From Diorhabda sublineata (lineage: Eukaryota; Arthropoda; Insecta; Coleoptera; Chrysomelidae): a DNA stretch of 64,000 nt. Position 1 is the stretch's first letter. Each line of letters starts with the position of its first letter. Made by a program: the position numbers and the translations under genes. Positions 47,601 to 57,843 of the stretch are shown here, piece by piece. The notes beneath the pieces were generated by a model, which worked only from the letters and a program-made list of their open reading frames with translations, had not been told where the DNA came from and did no database searches. The stretch lies in the NCBI RefSeq assembly GCF_026230105.1, contig NC_079483.1, positions 13,447,312 to 13,511,311 of the forward strand, given 5' to 3'.

Positions 47601-49063
47601 TTGTAAATATTAAAATAGGTATAGTTGCCTCTGCGAAATTTATTATGATTCCCCCCAAAATGTTACTGCCCAGCAATGTACTGTTTACTTAACAGCACTT
47701 TTAGGTCAGGACGAAATGGTTTATATTTAAACTCTGTTTTCGTCTACTGGTGGGTATTAAGACGGTAGCCCTCATTGTACAAATTTGGGCTTTTATATAT
47801 AAAAAGAAGAAATCATCACATTATTTACAGTTACTTTGAAATTTATAATACATTTTTCTGAAATGGCTTAGGTTTTTATTTTATAATTAAGAGATTTCTC
47901 TTTTTTTAATATAAGATCATTTTTCTTATTTTTTGATGTTTTAGAATTTGGACTAATTAAAAATATTTCACTTCTTATTTCATAGTTACTGAAATAAATT
48001 GGTAGTTTCTTAATAATTGTTTGAAAGACGTTTTTTTGATCATTTTTCAAAGAAATTATTTAAATGCTAAAAGTGAAATGTTCAATAAATATGTTTATTA
48101 TTTCTGATCCGTAGGGTCCTATCAAGTGAAATTCTGAGTATTAATAATCCAATGAGAAACGACGATATCACAGAATCGCCATCGAGGGATATAATTAATA
48201 AAGATGATAGTGATGTATATTTTGGACTACCCAGTCATTTAAATGATGTGTCCGCACAAAATTCAACTATTTCTGCTACTTGCATTTTTCCTAAGTCCAA
48301 AGAACCCAATGAAAGAATTGAAAATCTTACCGATGTCTCACAGAATTCAAAGTAAGTTGCTTTGAGTAGTTATTTTATATTCATTAATTCAGAGAGGTTT
48401 GGGAAAAATGACATTATTTTCCAATTTTTATATATTTTCTTATTTTCTCAAACTACATTGTCATTTTTGGTCCAGTATTATATTTAAATACTAAATAGCC
48501 AACTACTTCGTATTTCATTTTATATAATTGAAATTGCTTGACCATGAAGTGTAATGAATCTATACTTTTACCAATCCACGGATACTGATAATGTTCAGTC
48601 TAATGTCTATGTGGGGGTTGCCACTTCTAGATAGATTGTGTATACTACTTAATTTTGTTACCAAAGTTTCCCCTCATTACAGTATATACAATAGAACCGA
48701 ATAATTTTGAAAAATATATTATTAGAATATACAGTAAAAAACCTGAAATGCTAGAAAATTCATACATAAAATATAACGGATGTTGGTAATGGTCAACGTT
48801 CACAATAAACAAAGTTGTTGTATGCTAAAAGCTATCACATCAGCATCTAATTGTTAACTAAAGATTATATTTGTTTTACTTGTTTATATAACAGTATTGC
48901 AATACATTCTTGTGCCACTTTTTGTTACTCTCTTGAAAATATATATATTCTTAATTTTAGGTCTCTTCTGAAATAAATTTTATCTTTATTTTAAAAACTA
49001 TCAAAAAAACGTATTTTGAAACAGAAGAGACCTAAATTCAAGAACATTTAGATGCATTAATAT

Positions 49064-49115
<52 letters not shown>

Positions 49116-52100
49116 GAAAATTCAATAACCTTTTAAAGCATCACATCCTTGTTCGAAGAAATGCGGGAGAGTATTTATAAAGAAGTGGCAACATTAATAT
49201 CAGCAAATGAAAATAGACCGGAGTTCCTAATACAGTTATTTAGAGATTTACAAATGGTTGATTCTGATAATGGAAGGTATAATATATTACAGTCTATTGG
49301 AAGAAACATAACTTTATCCAGGGTTTTCACACCAACTGTTAATAAAAATGTAAGTAATAAGTATTTTCAGGAAACATTCTATTAAAAATTATTGCATAGA
49401 CCGAGAGAATTTTATTTCAACTTTTTTAGGACCATATAAGTCGAACATTCACATCGCAAGATTTAAAGACATTATCCAGTTCCTCTACTAATACCGTAAG
49501 TAAGATATGAGTTTGTACTGATTTTAGAATAGTTTAGAAATATCTTATCACTCAAATATGGTTGATCTTGATAAATTTGTTAATGTTAAGGACAAAAATA
49601 AATCAACTGCTTTGAAGTTGATTAAAGGGAAATTAACTGGAACAACTTACTGGTATTTTCTACCAAAAATTTTAAAAACTAAAATGAGGCAACTTTTTCC
49701 GGACACTACTAATCTTGCAGACCATGACAGAATGCGGTGGATTATTCTTTAGGTTATTCGAAAAAAAATAGGTAAATAGGTAAATTACATCAAATAAGAG
49801 ACAAAAATTGATTAAAGAAAGGGCAAAAATCTTAGAGCACGTATTGTTTAACTCAATATGTTATTTTTATCAAGAAATGGATGGAGTTCTGGTTAAATTT
49901 ATGATTAGGACTGTTTTCAATTATTGTTAATAATGTTAAGTGTTTTGAACTTTATTTCTTATAATTAACTATACAAATTAAACAATTGAGAATTGATGAA
50001 ATTGGAATTTCGTCATTGTTAGTTTAATTTAAACTGACGTACTGTTTATGATCACCACACTAACACTCTTAATTATACTGTCTGCCACGTTTTTCAATAT
50101 ATTTTCCAAACAAAAAATTAATTAATTCAAATAGAATAATCACATGTAATTATATCCAATTAACTAGAAAATAGGGTGTAAACAAAAGGCCTTTGTTTCT
50201 ATTGAACACTGTTTAAAGTACGACTATACCAGCACTTACAAATACAATGTCTGATGCACGTTTCGATAACCCAGTTACCGTCCTCATAGAAGTGTAATTG
50301 TGATTGGTGGTGACGTAGTAGCTTAACCGTTTGTTTAGTATAAATATCGCCGATGGTGCCAGAAATTCCAACTTAGTTATTTGTACATAGAACAATTTCT
50401 ATACTTTCGGGTGTATACAACAATAAATTGCTTGAATTGATATTAATAATACTTTGGTTTTAAGGAATATGTAACCTATACGGACGTTTGTGAAGGAGTG
50501 CAACTTTTCTTAGAAGACTATGAAGACGTTATTATTCAAGATGAATTTGTAACTGCATTAAAACGGTTTATATTTGGTTTAGAATCCCTCAAGTTGTTGA
50601 TCAATGATCCAAGATTTATGGAACATTTGAATCAGTCACTCATCACCGAATTGGAAAAGTATTATGGAAAACAGTAAGAACTTAAAACAAATATGATCCT
50701 AGAGAGTAGAAAAATGAAATTTTTGCATGGCAAATAATTAGTAATTTTTTTGTTAGAATTTAAAAAACATATGGTTAATCATTTGTTCATCTAATGGCAA
50801 AGTTATTTAACAGTGTTGTAGACTATATAAGAATAAAGTATCTTCTTTTTAGGTCTCTTTTACTTATCATGTTTTAATAGAAATTACTCTTGATGTTATG
50901 TTATAGTATTTTTCTTTTCTTGTCTTTTGAAGTATAATAATGATGCTGCATACACTTATTTCTCTGAAGATAGGTTACACAGAAAAGCATGTAAAATAAT
51001 ATGTCTGATTTTGTTATATAAAACCATGTAAAATGAAATAAACTCCCAATATGCCAGTTCAGTTAAACATAATCTAAGATTGTGAATTTTTTCGTTCGTT
51101 CTATGTGATGTATATGTAGATATTGGGTATCGTATACACTGCGACTCAAAGGATCTATTGTGTCTCCCGATCTTGCTGCGAAACTGGAGAACCCAGTGTT
51201 TATAACTGATCTGTTAATCCCACTTCTTTTAGAAAGTCCAGAATGTGGAATGGCTGTAGCTGCCAAAGATCTTCTATTTCATACTCTCCCAGATGTAGTG
51301 CTTTGGAGTTCATAGATTGTTGTTACTCAGTACATTCAGCAATTTTCTCTAATTATTTTCCCAGGAGAGTCTTTGCCTTTCTCAATCCCTGTAAGTTATT
51401 CCAATAATTGGTTTTGCTCTTATCTACATTCTTTTCCAATGCTTTTTCTATTATTTTGTAGCTGATACCACAGAAGGGTCCAGGTCCCATGAAGGGCTTG
51501 GCTGCCTCATTCATTGTAGGGTGACATTATTTTTCTTGCCTACCTTCTTTTAATTATTCTAGGCAATCCAAAACTAGTTTGAATTTTATAATATTTGAGC
51601 TTAAAGCTCTGATGGCTGTCTGGTTATCTGACAGGATGGTGTTCTCCTGTTTGTCTCTAGATTGAACTGGACACATTTTTCAATTGCATATATTTCTACT
51701 TGCAAAATGCTTGGTATGTTGCCCAGGATTTCAGTTCTATGTGATAAAGAGGTTTTATTTTTTCAATAATTTCAAATTCTACATTGGTGCTAGTTCTATT
51801 CTCCTATTGACATTTGGTAGAAACTCCAAAAACTCTATGGTAAGAACATATCGTTTGGTATAATTCTATCATTATCTACAATTATCAACGAGATCAATCT
51901 GTTGTGCTCATTTGATGTAATTTTTTCTAGTAACTATCAATTTTTCTAAAATATTGAAGATTCACATATACTTTTTTAAGATGATAATATATGTAAATTA
52001 TGTTGATAAGAATTATTACTTTTTTTAGGTTGAGTGAAGTTAAAATAGAGCTTTTAGAAACTACAAATGGTATTATCATTGAACATTTAGGAATTACTCG

Positions 52101-54830
52101 ATTTGATGAAAATTTCGTTGATATAAGAAATTCTAATCAAGAAATTTCGAATTCTGTAACAACTACTGCAGGAGTAAGTACTTAAATTCTTGAAAAATTC
52201 TAACATTTTGGAAATTATTGTTCCATACCTCACTATTTGTTTCTATATACTTCCACATTAACTACCATCATACAATTTATCTGTTACTGTAACAGTGATA
52301 TTGAAAGAATTGAAATCATTATGAATAAAATAGAAAAAATTAACTATAAAAGTCCACTAATTTCAGAGGAAAATGCTTAAAATTAGATATGATATAGGAA
52401 AACTATCATACAATTTTCACTTTTCAGTTGCTATTTTTATCTACTTTAGTATCTTAACATTTTCTAAAGAAAACTTTCCTGAAAAAAAAAAAATTAATAT
52501 TTCATAATCATCTCTCCCTTCAGCTTTAACCTCCAAGTAAGTAATTTCGTATTTTCCTTCAAATAACTGTTGTTGTTAGACCAAATTATGGTGACATTTT
52601 GGTATTAGTACTGTCTTGATAAATGATCTCTTCCGGTTCAGTAGAGCTTTGTTATGGAAAACGATTCCGCGATGGTATACAAGTATGTAAAAAAATAAGG
52701 TATTTGTTTTTTTTCTAAACTTCAGGTACTTTTTTCAAAATTTCATTTGCTAATCCATCACTGCCTGTAGCTTTTCAGTTTTTCAGTTTTCTCTGAGCTT
52801 CCTCCACTTCCTTTGTACTTATTCTGGTTTTTTCATCAGTTGTGATTTCTGGTGTTTCCAGATCTTCTGTTGTGAGTTGGTTTTGTGATTACAATCTTTT
52901 CGGGTAGTCTATCCAGGTTTTTATTCCTATATGTTTTACTTCTACTATTTCTTCCATTTCTTGCCTCTGTCCTCTTATAAATCTCCACATTTCCTTTTGT
53001 AACCCGGAGAAGTCATGTTCTATATCTTTTGAGAAGCGTGCCCTGTGGTTATTTTTAGCATTCTGACGAGCCTATACGTCTCCTTGCAAATCCTCTTATA
53101 GTTTTCATATGACGATGGTGTTTTGTTTGTCATATATTCCAGGTACGCTTTACATTGTTCTATTATTTCCCTACAGAAACATGGTGTTTTCTTTTTGAGT
53201 TCTTTATTTTTGTCCACTGTTTTCTCGCCGAGAGATTCCTTTGCGGCTTTTAGAATGTTAGTTTTTATTTTTAGCCAGCTATTATCTATTCCATCATCAT
53301 CCGTGATTCGATTGCTCTCGATTGTTTCCTTAAGTCTGCTTTCATATAGGTACTTTGTTTAATTATCTTGTAGGCTTTCAACTCGTATTTATGTAATATA
53401 TTGTGATGGTGTGTTCTTATTGTAAATTGATTTTAACATTCTTATTTTTCCCATGATTAATTTGAGGTCACTCCCTACTTCTGCCGAAGTTAGTGCTCTT
53501 ACATCTAAAATTTTTGATGGGTGTATTTCTCTATTAGTTAGTATATAATCGATCATGGATCTATGTCCTCTTGTGTTTTCAAAGGTATTTGTATTAATTT
53601 TATGCTATATTTTTAAAGCCTGTTGAGGATGGTGATCTTGCAGAAGCTGATCAAAGTCGACTTATTAACGAAGATATTGCAGAAGAAGGTGCTGTTGGTG
53701 GCATTTTAGATCCCACTACATATACAACAATGAATGCTTTTGAAGTAAGTATACAATTTGATAGACATACATTCACTTAACTATATCCCAAAATACTTCT
53801 GCAATCATTAATAGTATTTACTCATTTTTAATTTTGGAATAAATAAGTAAAAAATTTAGAAACAAGAGGTTAATTTTTAGTATATTCAATACCAATAAAT
53901 CTTTTTAATTTTTTTTAACTAGTTGCAATAAATATCATATCCTCATTCCGCTTACCAAGTGCCTTAATAGACAATTTGTTTAAAATCCAAAAGCAAAAAC
54001 CAAAAATTTGTCATATTTAGCTGTAGAAGTTATATAGAATAATATGGCCATTAAAAGCTCAAATTGAAAACTTTTTGAGAAGTCAATGTGAACCTATATG
54101 CAGAATATTTAGTAATCATTAATGTCAGATAAAGTTTCATAAATTACGAGATCCGTTTAATACATTGTATGACTCCTGTCTCTGTTTCGATAAAATATTT
54201 TGAAAGAAAAATCTATTTTGTCGATATGAACAATTTTGTAGTGGTCATCATCCCTTTAGTTGATGTTCATTACACAAACATTCTCTTTGAAAATTCACTT
54301 TTTTTCATACTATCTAAGTAAAAATATTATTTATATTCAAGATTCTATATTTCATTTAAATGAAAATTTTTATTTTTGTACTGAAATTTATATGAAAATA
54401 CCCGAGTTAAATTGGAAAAATAACATGTATTTTTATTACTTTAAAATATGAACAATAAGCAACTGATATCCATTCTCTATCCTATCCTACATTACCTGTT
54501 TCACTAATTGATGAATATAAAGGGATCAAATTTTTAACGTACCATATTTGGTCATGCATTGCAGAACTCTTTTAAAATTGCATTAAAAATTCTAGAATGT
54601 CAATGAATAATCATTCATTATACCATAAACTTTTTGTCCTTCTATGCATGTAAAATATATTAACCAATGTGTTTATTACAGGTAGCAAATTTATCAGTAT
54701 CGGTAGATCTTCCCAGATCTCAATCAACAACTCCAACTAAAGGTATGTGTGTTATAACTCTATATGATTCATTTTTAACTCCGTTCCATTATTTTCAGAT
54801 CAACCAAGTGTCAATTCTGAACAATTATAA
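33057..54830 (+). CDS. PCM1: Pericentriolar material 1 (PCM1) orthologue
   Basis: PCM1 scaffolds centriolar satellites around the centrosome. Nineteen coding exons join with consistent phase: 33057-33173, 33260-33407, 34265-34443, 35463-35661, 37416-37790, 39717-40118, 42306-42432, 42608-42872, 43338-43706, 45774-46174, 46981-47181, 48115-48351, 49139-49349, 49430-49495, 50465-50673, 52029-52173, 53619-53744, 54682-54742 and 54799-54830, giving 1,289 residues (human PCM1 is about 2,024). Most of the protein is low-complexity Ser/Asn-rich sequence with coiled-coil blocks (about 117-148, 300-335, 340-360, 445-472). The conserved marks are TLNQCYQMLWLQQRELA near residues 700-720 and the PCM1 C-terminal domain at about 1,008-1,220 (SLFEEMRESIYKEVATLIS, ANENRPEFLIQLFRDLQ). 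It ends with a 32-nt exon (stop TAA 54828-54830). Introns carry LINE, gypsy and small repeats. Confidence 0.92.
35662..37415. other. PCM1 intron 4
   Basis: No exon or identifiable transposon. A somewhat GC-richer patch at about 36075-36240 may be a repeat, but I cannot name it. Confidence 0.35.
37416..40118 (+). CDS. PCM1: PCM1 exons 5-6: coiled-coil region
   Basis: Exon 5 (125 codons) ends with a heptad-rich segment (AKQHAELHKKLIELQSRKYQ). Exon 6 (134 codons) begins with another (AVKEQLSKLKDMLEVVK), has a CYLCSGRELFCEK cysteine cluster, and ends with LQSELECKKRELVEIMAKHK, resembling the KKxELxxLMxKHK block of PCM1 proteins. Confidence 0.88.
37791..39716. other. PCM1 intron 5
   Basis: About 1.9 kb without recognised exon. 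The interval about 38410-39540 has a mixed composition, and its minus strand has short peptide-like stretches separated by stops. It may be an old DNA transposon but shows no catalytic motif. Confidence 0.3.
40680..40990 (+). mobile_element. Ty3/gypsy integrase C-terminal fragment
   Basis: The plus strand reads FAEGTLV, then HNPTGKKGKSPKLQARW and TRLNDVIYRIQQ, the gypsy integrase C-terminal (GPY/F-adjacent) region that normally reads WLYNP...KGxSPKLQxxWEGP...RINDVxYRIQ. It has one stop. It lies in PCM1 intron 6, sense to the gene. It could be from the same family as the core fragment at 17223-17440. Confidence 0.72.
41560..42170 (-). mobile_element. Retroelement gag relic with zinc knuckles
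   Basis: The minus strand in mixed frames reads KCIKCGQIHDVKNGTEC followed by FCVYCEQNGHKSMSRE, two adjacent CCHC-like knuckles with the last cysteine of the second lost. This resembles the ORF1/gag of jockey-type LINEs. Heavily stop-riddled. It lies in PCM1 intron 6. Confidence 0.4.
42306..43706 (+). CDS. PCM1: PCM1 exons 7-9: central region with conserved NTLNQ block
   Basis: Exons 7 and 8 are Ser/Asn-rich. Exon 9 contains YYNWLTNNTIQTQSFVLNTL followed by NQCYQMLWLQQRELATMK, the most recognisable mid-protein PCM1 block, which continues into exon 10 (LQERLNSM). Confidence 0.9.
43707..45773. other. PCM1 intron 9
   Basis: No exon recognised. A GGTTAGGTTAGGT stretch at about 43939-43952 resembles two to three TTAGG units. 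A minus-strand ORF at 45023-45244 lacks any family motif. Confidence 0.4.
45774..48351 (+). CDS. PCM1: PCM1 exons 10-12: low-complexity region
   Basis: Asn/Ser/Pro-rich, predicted disordered sequence, weakly conserved. The exons are supported by strong splice sites (TTTTTAG/GTATTT, TTTCAG/GTAAGT, CCGTAG/GTAAGT) and by exact phase agreement rather than by domain similarity. Confidence 0.85.
46288..46400 (+). repeat. Dispersed repeat with GAACGATAAC hairpin core, copy 1
   Basis: It contains ACCACCACTCACATCTAC, then CTGAGAACGATAACCTGATT, ending AGACATTG. The same order occurs, inverted, at 50228-50345. Its flanks also form an imperfect local hairpin (about 46288-46315 against 46390-46420). Confidence 0.6.
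48949..49052. repeat. Dispersed hairpin repeat, best-preserved copy
   Basis: Left arm 48949-48972 (TTCTTAATTTTAGGTCTCTT...) and right arm 49014-49052 (GAAACAGAAGAGACCTAAA...) are inverted copies with a 41-bp loop. Same family as 12838, 12968, 13601 and 29300. It lies in PCM1 intron 12. Confidence 0.7.
49069..49113. repeat. (TA)n microsatellite next to PCM1 exon 13
   Basis: About 22 TA units ending 25 bp before the exon 13 acceptor junction. Confidence 0.95.
49139..52173 (+). CDS. PCM1: PCM1 exons 13-16: conserved C-terminal domain
   Basis: It carries the family's C-terminal domain: FEEMRESIYKEVATLIS and RPEFLIQLFRDLQ in exon 13, YTDVCEGVQLFLEDYEDVII and LKRFIFGLESLK in exon 15, and LSEVKIELLETTNGIIIEHL in exon 16. 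Exon 14 is only 66 nt. A TA microsatellite ends 25 bp before exon 13. Confidence 0.92.
50228..50345 (-). repeat. Dispersed repeat with GACGGTAAC hairpin core, copy 2
   Basis: On the minus strand it reads TCACCACCAATCACAATTAC, then GAGGACGGTAACTGGGTTAT, then ATCAGACATTG. It aligns end to end with 46288-46400. It lies in PCM1 intron 14. Confidence 0.6.
51063..51800 (-). mobile_element. LINE ORF2 C-terminal fragment (RNase H and tail)
   Basis: The minus strand reads an RNase H segment (EIYAIEKCVQFNLETNR, then LSDNQTAIRALSSN in another frame) followed by KTLLGK and a C-terminus ending PFHILDFLKEVGLTDQL and stop. This is a jockey/I-type ORF2 end. Several frameshifts are present. It lies in PCM1 intron 15, antisense. 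Confidence 0.7.
52720..53597 (-). mobile_element. LINE internal fragment (endonuclease end to RT start)
   Basis: The minus strand reads RGHRSMIDYILTNREIHPSK and VRALTSAEVGSDLKLIMGK (end of the AP endonuclease), a linker (TPSSYENYKRICKETYR), then EVEEAQRKLKN and ATGSDGLANEIL (first RT motif). Both ends are missing, so it is an internal remnant. It lies in PCM1 intron 16, antisense, and its right edge is about 20 bp from the exon 17 acceptor. Confidence 0.8.
53619..54830 (+). CDS. PCM1: PCM1 exons 17-19: C-terminal tail
   Basis: Exon 17 is acidic (EDGDLAEADQSRLINEDIAE), exon 18 is Ser/Thr-rich, and exon 19 adds DQPSVNSEQL before TAA. The final exon is chosen because ATTTTCAG at 54798 gives the correct phase and a conventional stop. 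Confidence 0.8.
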
Positions 54831-56286
54831 TGATAAGTGCATTTTACAAAAAAAAATATTCGATACATATGTATCACTAGATTACTTTGAATCTATTCAC
54901 ACCTGGAATATAAATATGATTTGGTGTAGAAAGTACCAGAATCAATAATTCTCTACACTTTTAGGGCATCTCGAAGACATTTTTGTTTGGCTTCCTGAAT
55001 CTATAATCTATTATGGTTAATACTGATTTTATTTTGGGTTAAGGAACCCTGAGATATTTTTAAGCATATACAATATTAACACTGTCTTTTTTATTTATTT
55101 TAAAATGTTTTAAATTCGTTATTTAATATAAACTATTTCATAATGTACAAATAATGAATTATTTCTACAGCTAATGTTTCTCATGATGATTTTTTATTTC
55201 AGCTAACAAAAAGTTTTTTTATATTCGTTGTTACGTTATACATTAGTTTTATGAAAAAGAAATAGTAATAAACTATAATTTATTCCATATTTGTATTTGC
55301 TCCATTTTTATTGTTGCTGAATAAATGGTGATCTTAGTAAATGTCTACACTTATATTTTAATCTAATTAACCTACTTATAAATTCTAAACAGCTGAAGAT
55401 GAAAAAAAGGCCGGTCTTTATCTGACTGTGCCCGTACCGTACCCGCCAGTATGAACACTATCATTGAGATCCTGAGGCAGCGATCTTAGCTTGACTGTCT
55501 CTGATCGTGACCTGATCTGACTGTGCCCATTGGTGTGAATCCGCTATTATATTACTCCCAAATAATATTTAAAATGACCAAATGAAATTAAATATATTTT
55601 CCAATTTTTTGATTTGATTGAATCTCTCCTCAAATGCTTGTTTGTTACGCTTTCACGCGTAAACTACTTAATCGATCATCATGAAACTTTGTACACATAT
55701 TCTTGGAGGTATTAGAAGTAACATAGAATACTTGTTATGAAAAAAAAATTGTCGAAACTATTACTAAAATGATCGAGGTATTTCATATTAATGTTTCACT
55801 CTGTAAATAGCTCATAACTACAAAAGTAGGAAAAAAACTTTTTTAATATAAAATAATGGGTATAACTAATTTCAAATAATACATTATGAATAACACATAG
55901 CAAAAAAGTGAGGTTTTATAATTACAAATACAAAAAATAAATGAAGTTGTTTTTTTTAAAATATTTTTTTTTCACTTTTGAAGTGTGCTTATACAGTTAA
56001 ATGTTCCACTTCCACACAATTTCTTTAGTCTCTAAAGTTATACTTATATACTTTTCCTCCTGTGTTCTATATATATTAACATTTTATGAATTTTTATTAG
56101 AATTATTGTTTTATTACATCTGAAAAGTACAACTAAATATAATTTTTGAACCTTTTCCTGTTATTATATTCACATTGTTAATTTAGTTTTAAGTTTCTAA
56201 TTTAATCCTTCAGCATTTGTAATTTCATTAAAAAATACTTTTTTGCAACATGAAACAATACAAAAATATTTAATGCTATATTTAAT
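54831..56286. other. PCM1 3' UTR and spacer to VMA21
   Basis: PCM1 and VMA21 are convergent, and this region holds both 3' ends. AATAAA motifs at 55267-55272 and about 55320 are candidate PCM1 poly(A) signals. No further coding exon was recognised; an apparent acceptor at 55392 followed by a short ORF is in a GC-richer repeat-like patch. Confidence 0.45.
55400..55560. repeat. GC-richer repeat-like patch, possible DNA transposon end
   Basis: It contains ATCTGACTGTGCCC twice (about 55421 and 55516) and internal GTACCGTACCCGCC. Composition differs sharply from the flanks. The subterminal GGTACGGGCAC-like motifs seen on the minus strand are reminiscent of PIF/Harbinger ends, but no transposase is visible. 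Confidence 0.3.
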
Positions 56287-56292
56287 ATTTAT
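56287..56292 (-). terminator. AATAAA overlapping the VMA21 stop codon
   Basis: The minus strand reads CCAATAAAT where TAA (56291-56289) is the stop codon, so a canonical poly(A) hexamer overlaps it. Whether it is used is unknown. Confidence 0.45.
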
Positions 56293-57843
56293 TGGTCCTT
56301 CACTTTATCAGCTTCTGAATAAGCTTTTAATATATACATTCCTACTGCTATGTGCAATACCACTACAGCTAAAACTGCAGATGAAATATTTGTTGTCACA
56401 GGAGATGTGCCCAAAATACCTGCAAGAAAGTAAACATTAAGTTAGTAGTTATCAAGAATAAAAAACTTTTTGCAGCCAATTGATACATTAAATCAAATTG
56501 AGCAATATTCAAATAAATATTCAAATAAATTTTATCACCACTCAAGGAACATTATGCAGGACAAGTCACAAGTTATATGTTACTACAATAAAAGTACAGA
56601 AACAAATCAATAGAACACCAAATATATATCATAAACCTCCAAGTTGTTCCCTTTATATTTAATAGACTTTACTAATTGAAAAATCCATTCACCAGTTTTC
56701 AGTTTTAAGGAATCAAAGTCAACACTTGTTAAGTTTCTTTCATGCATTCCACGTGATGAAAGCAGGTGCAAATATGAAGAACTAGTAGTTTGAGTTTTGG
56801 ACAGAGAAAATAGTAAGTCGATACCATATGCCCTATAAAAGGGCATTTATCTACATTTAAACAATTGGAAACAAAATTAAACTCAAAAATGACATTTCTT
56901 TCTATGTTGGAACCTCTAGATATATGATGAATTAACAAATTTATAGTATTTAACAACATTAATTTACTTTTCGAACTAGTTAATTAAATCGATTTTAGTT
57001 AAAAATTATAATCTAATAAGCCAAATATGAGGGTTGTCTTATGAGGATCAAACTCATTTTCAAATTATTATGTCAAAACTTCTGAGCAATCTCTGTGGGG
57101 CAAAGATTTCACCATGATGCAGTGGCCATAGCTGTAGACAAGTGGTGATTGGCTGCTTCTCCAGGATAGCAGAAACATTTTATAATGAATCAAATTGTAT
57201 AGCTTTGCCAACATCCTTACCGTGACATTTGGGTTCTTTTCTAGATTACAACTACCTCAGGTCATAAGTTAAATATGTCATATTTCAAAGAAAACAAAAA
57301 GCTTTGGTTAGGACAGAAGAAATATTACTTTCATTTATCAATATTGAGTGAGATTTTAACGAGGGAAATTGAATTGGGTTCTTGTCATCTCAATATCCCA
57401 AGACTGTCGGAGAAAAATATAAAGCTGGTATATTTGTATATGTACTTAACTCAATGTAATGCTTGGTGTTCAAACTAGAAAATTTTTTTAGAAATAAGTC
57501 GATAATTGAAGAGAGTTCTTAGTAACTATGCTTTCAAATTTTAATATGTTCAGTTGTAATATGAGCATAAAAGTTCACTAATGGAGTTGACCTAATTTAG
57601 AACGTATAGTATCAATATAAATGGTAGACATGTTTCATTTTGGGGATAACACTATATTTGCTTACCTTCAAAAATAATTTTTGAAACAAAAAACGTAATT
57701 ATGGGCGAAGCCAAGATAAAAACACTATAACTTAAAATCGTTTTAAAAATTGTATAAGGTGTTGTATTTGTTTCCATTATAATATTTACTTTATAATTAC
57801 TAGACAGAAGATGAGAACTATTATTATTATTTTCTTTATACAC
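56289..57843 (-). CDS. VMA21: VMA21 V-ATPase assembly chaperone
   Basis: VMA21 is an ER membrane protein that assembles the V0 sector of the vacuolar H+-ATPase. Two exons, 57843-57666 and 56419-56289, join in phase 1 to give 102 residues (human 101). Two membrane segments are clear: about 35-53 (TILSYSVFILASPIITFF) and about 72-90 (SSAVLAVVVLHIAVGMYIL), separated by the conserved SKIIFEGILG (family Y-I-F-E-G-x-L-G). The C-terminus is polar (SEADKVKDQ) without a classical KKXX end. An internal ATG at 57777 (Met23, better context AATGG) would give an 80-residue form. Splice sites are GTAAGC and TTTCTTGCAG. Confidence 0.9.
57085..57215 (+). mobile_element. Faint mariner transposase C-terminal relic
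   Basis: The plus strand reads FHHDAVAIAVDKW followed by AETFYNES, resembling the mariner C-terminal AVxxWVxxxPxEFYxxGI segment. It lies in the VMA21 intron. Weak evidence. Confidence 0.3.

Noticed and set aside
55393..55452. Possible extra PCM1 exon after an AAACAG acceptor
   Set aside because: The phase-correct exon at 54799 already gives a natural stop, and this sequence belongs to a repeat-like GC-rich patch.
56607..56959. Two overlapping minus-strand ORFs inside the VMA21 intron
   Set aside because: They overlap in different frames, lack domains and do not fit VMA21 phase. VMA21 is complete without them.
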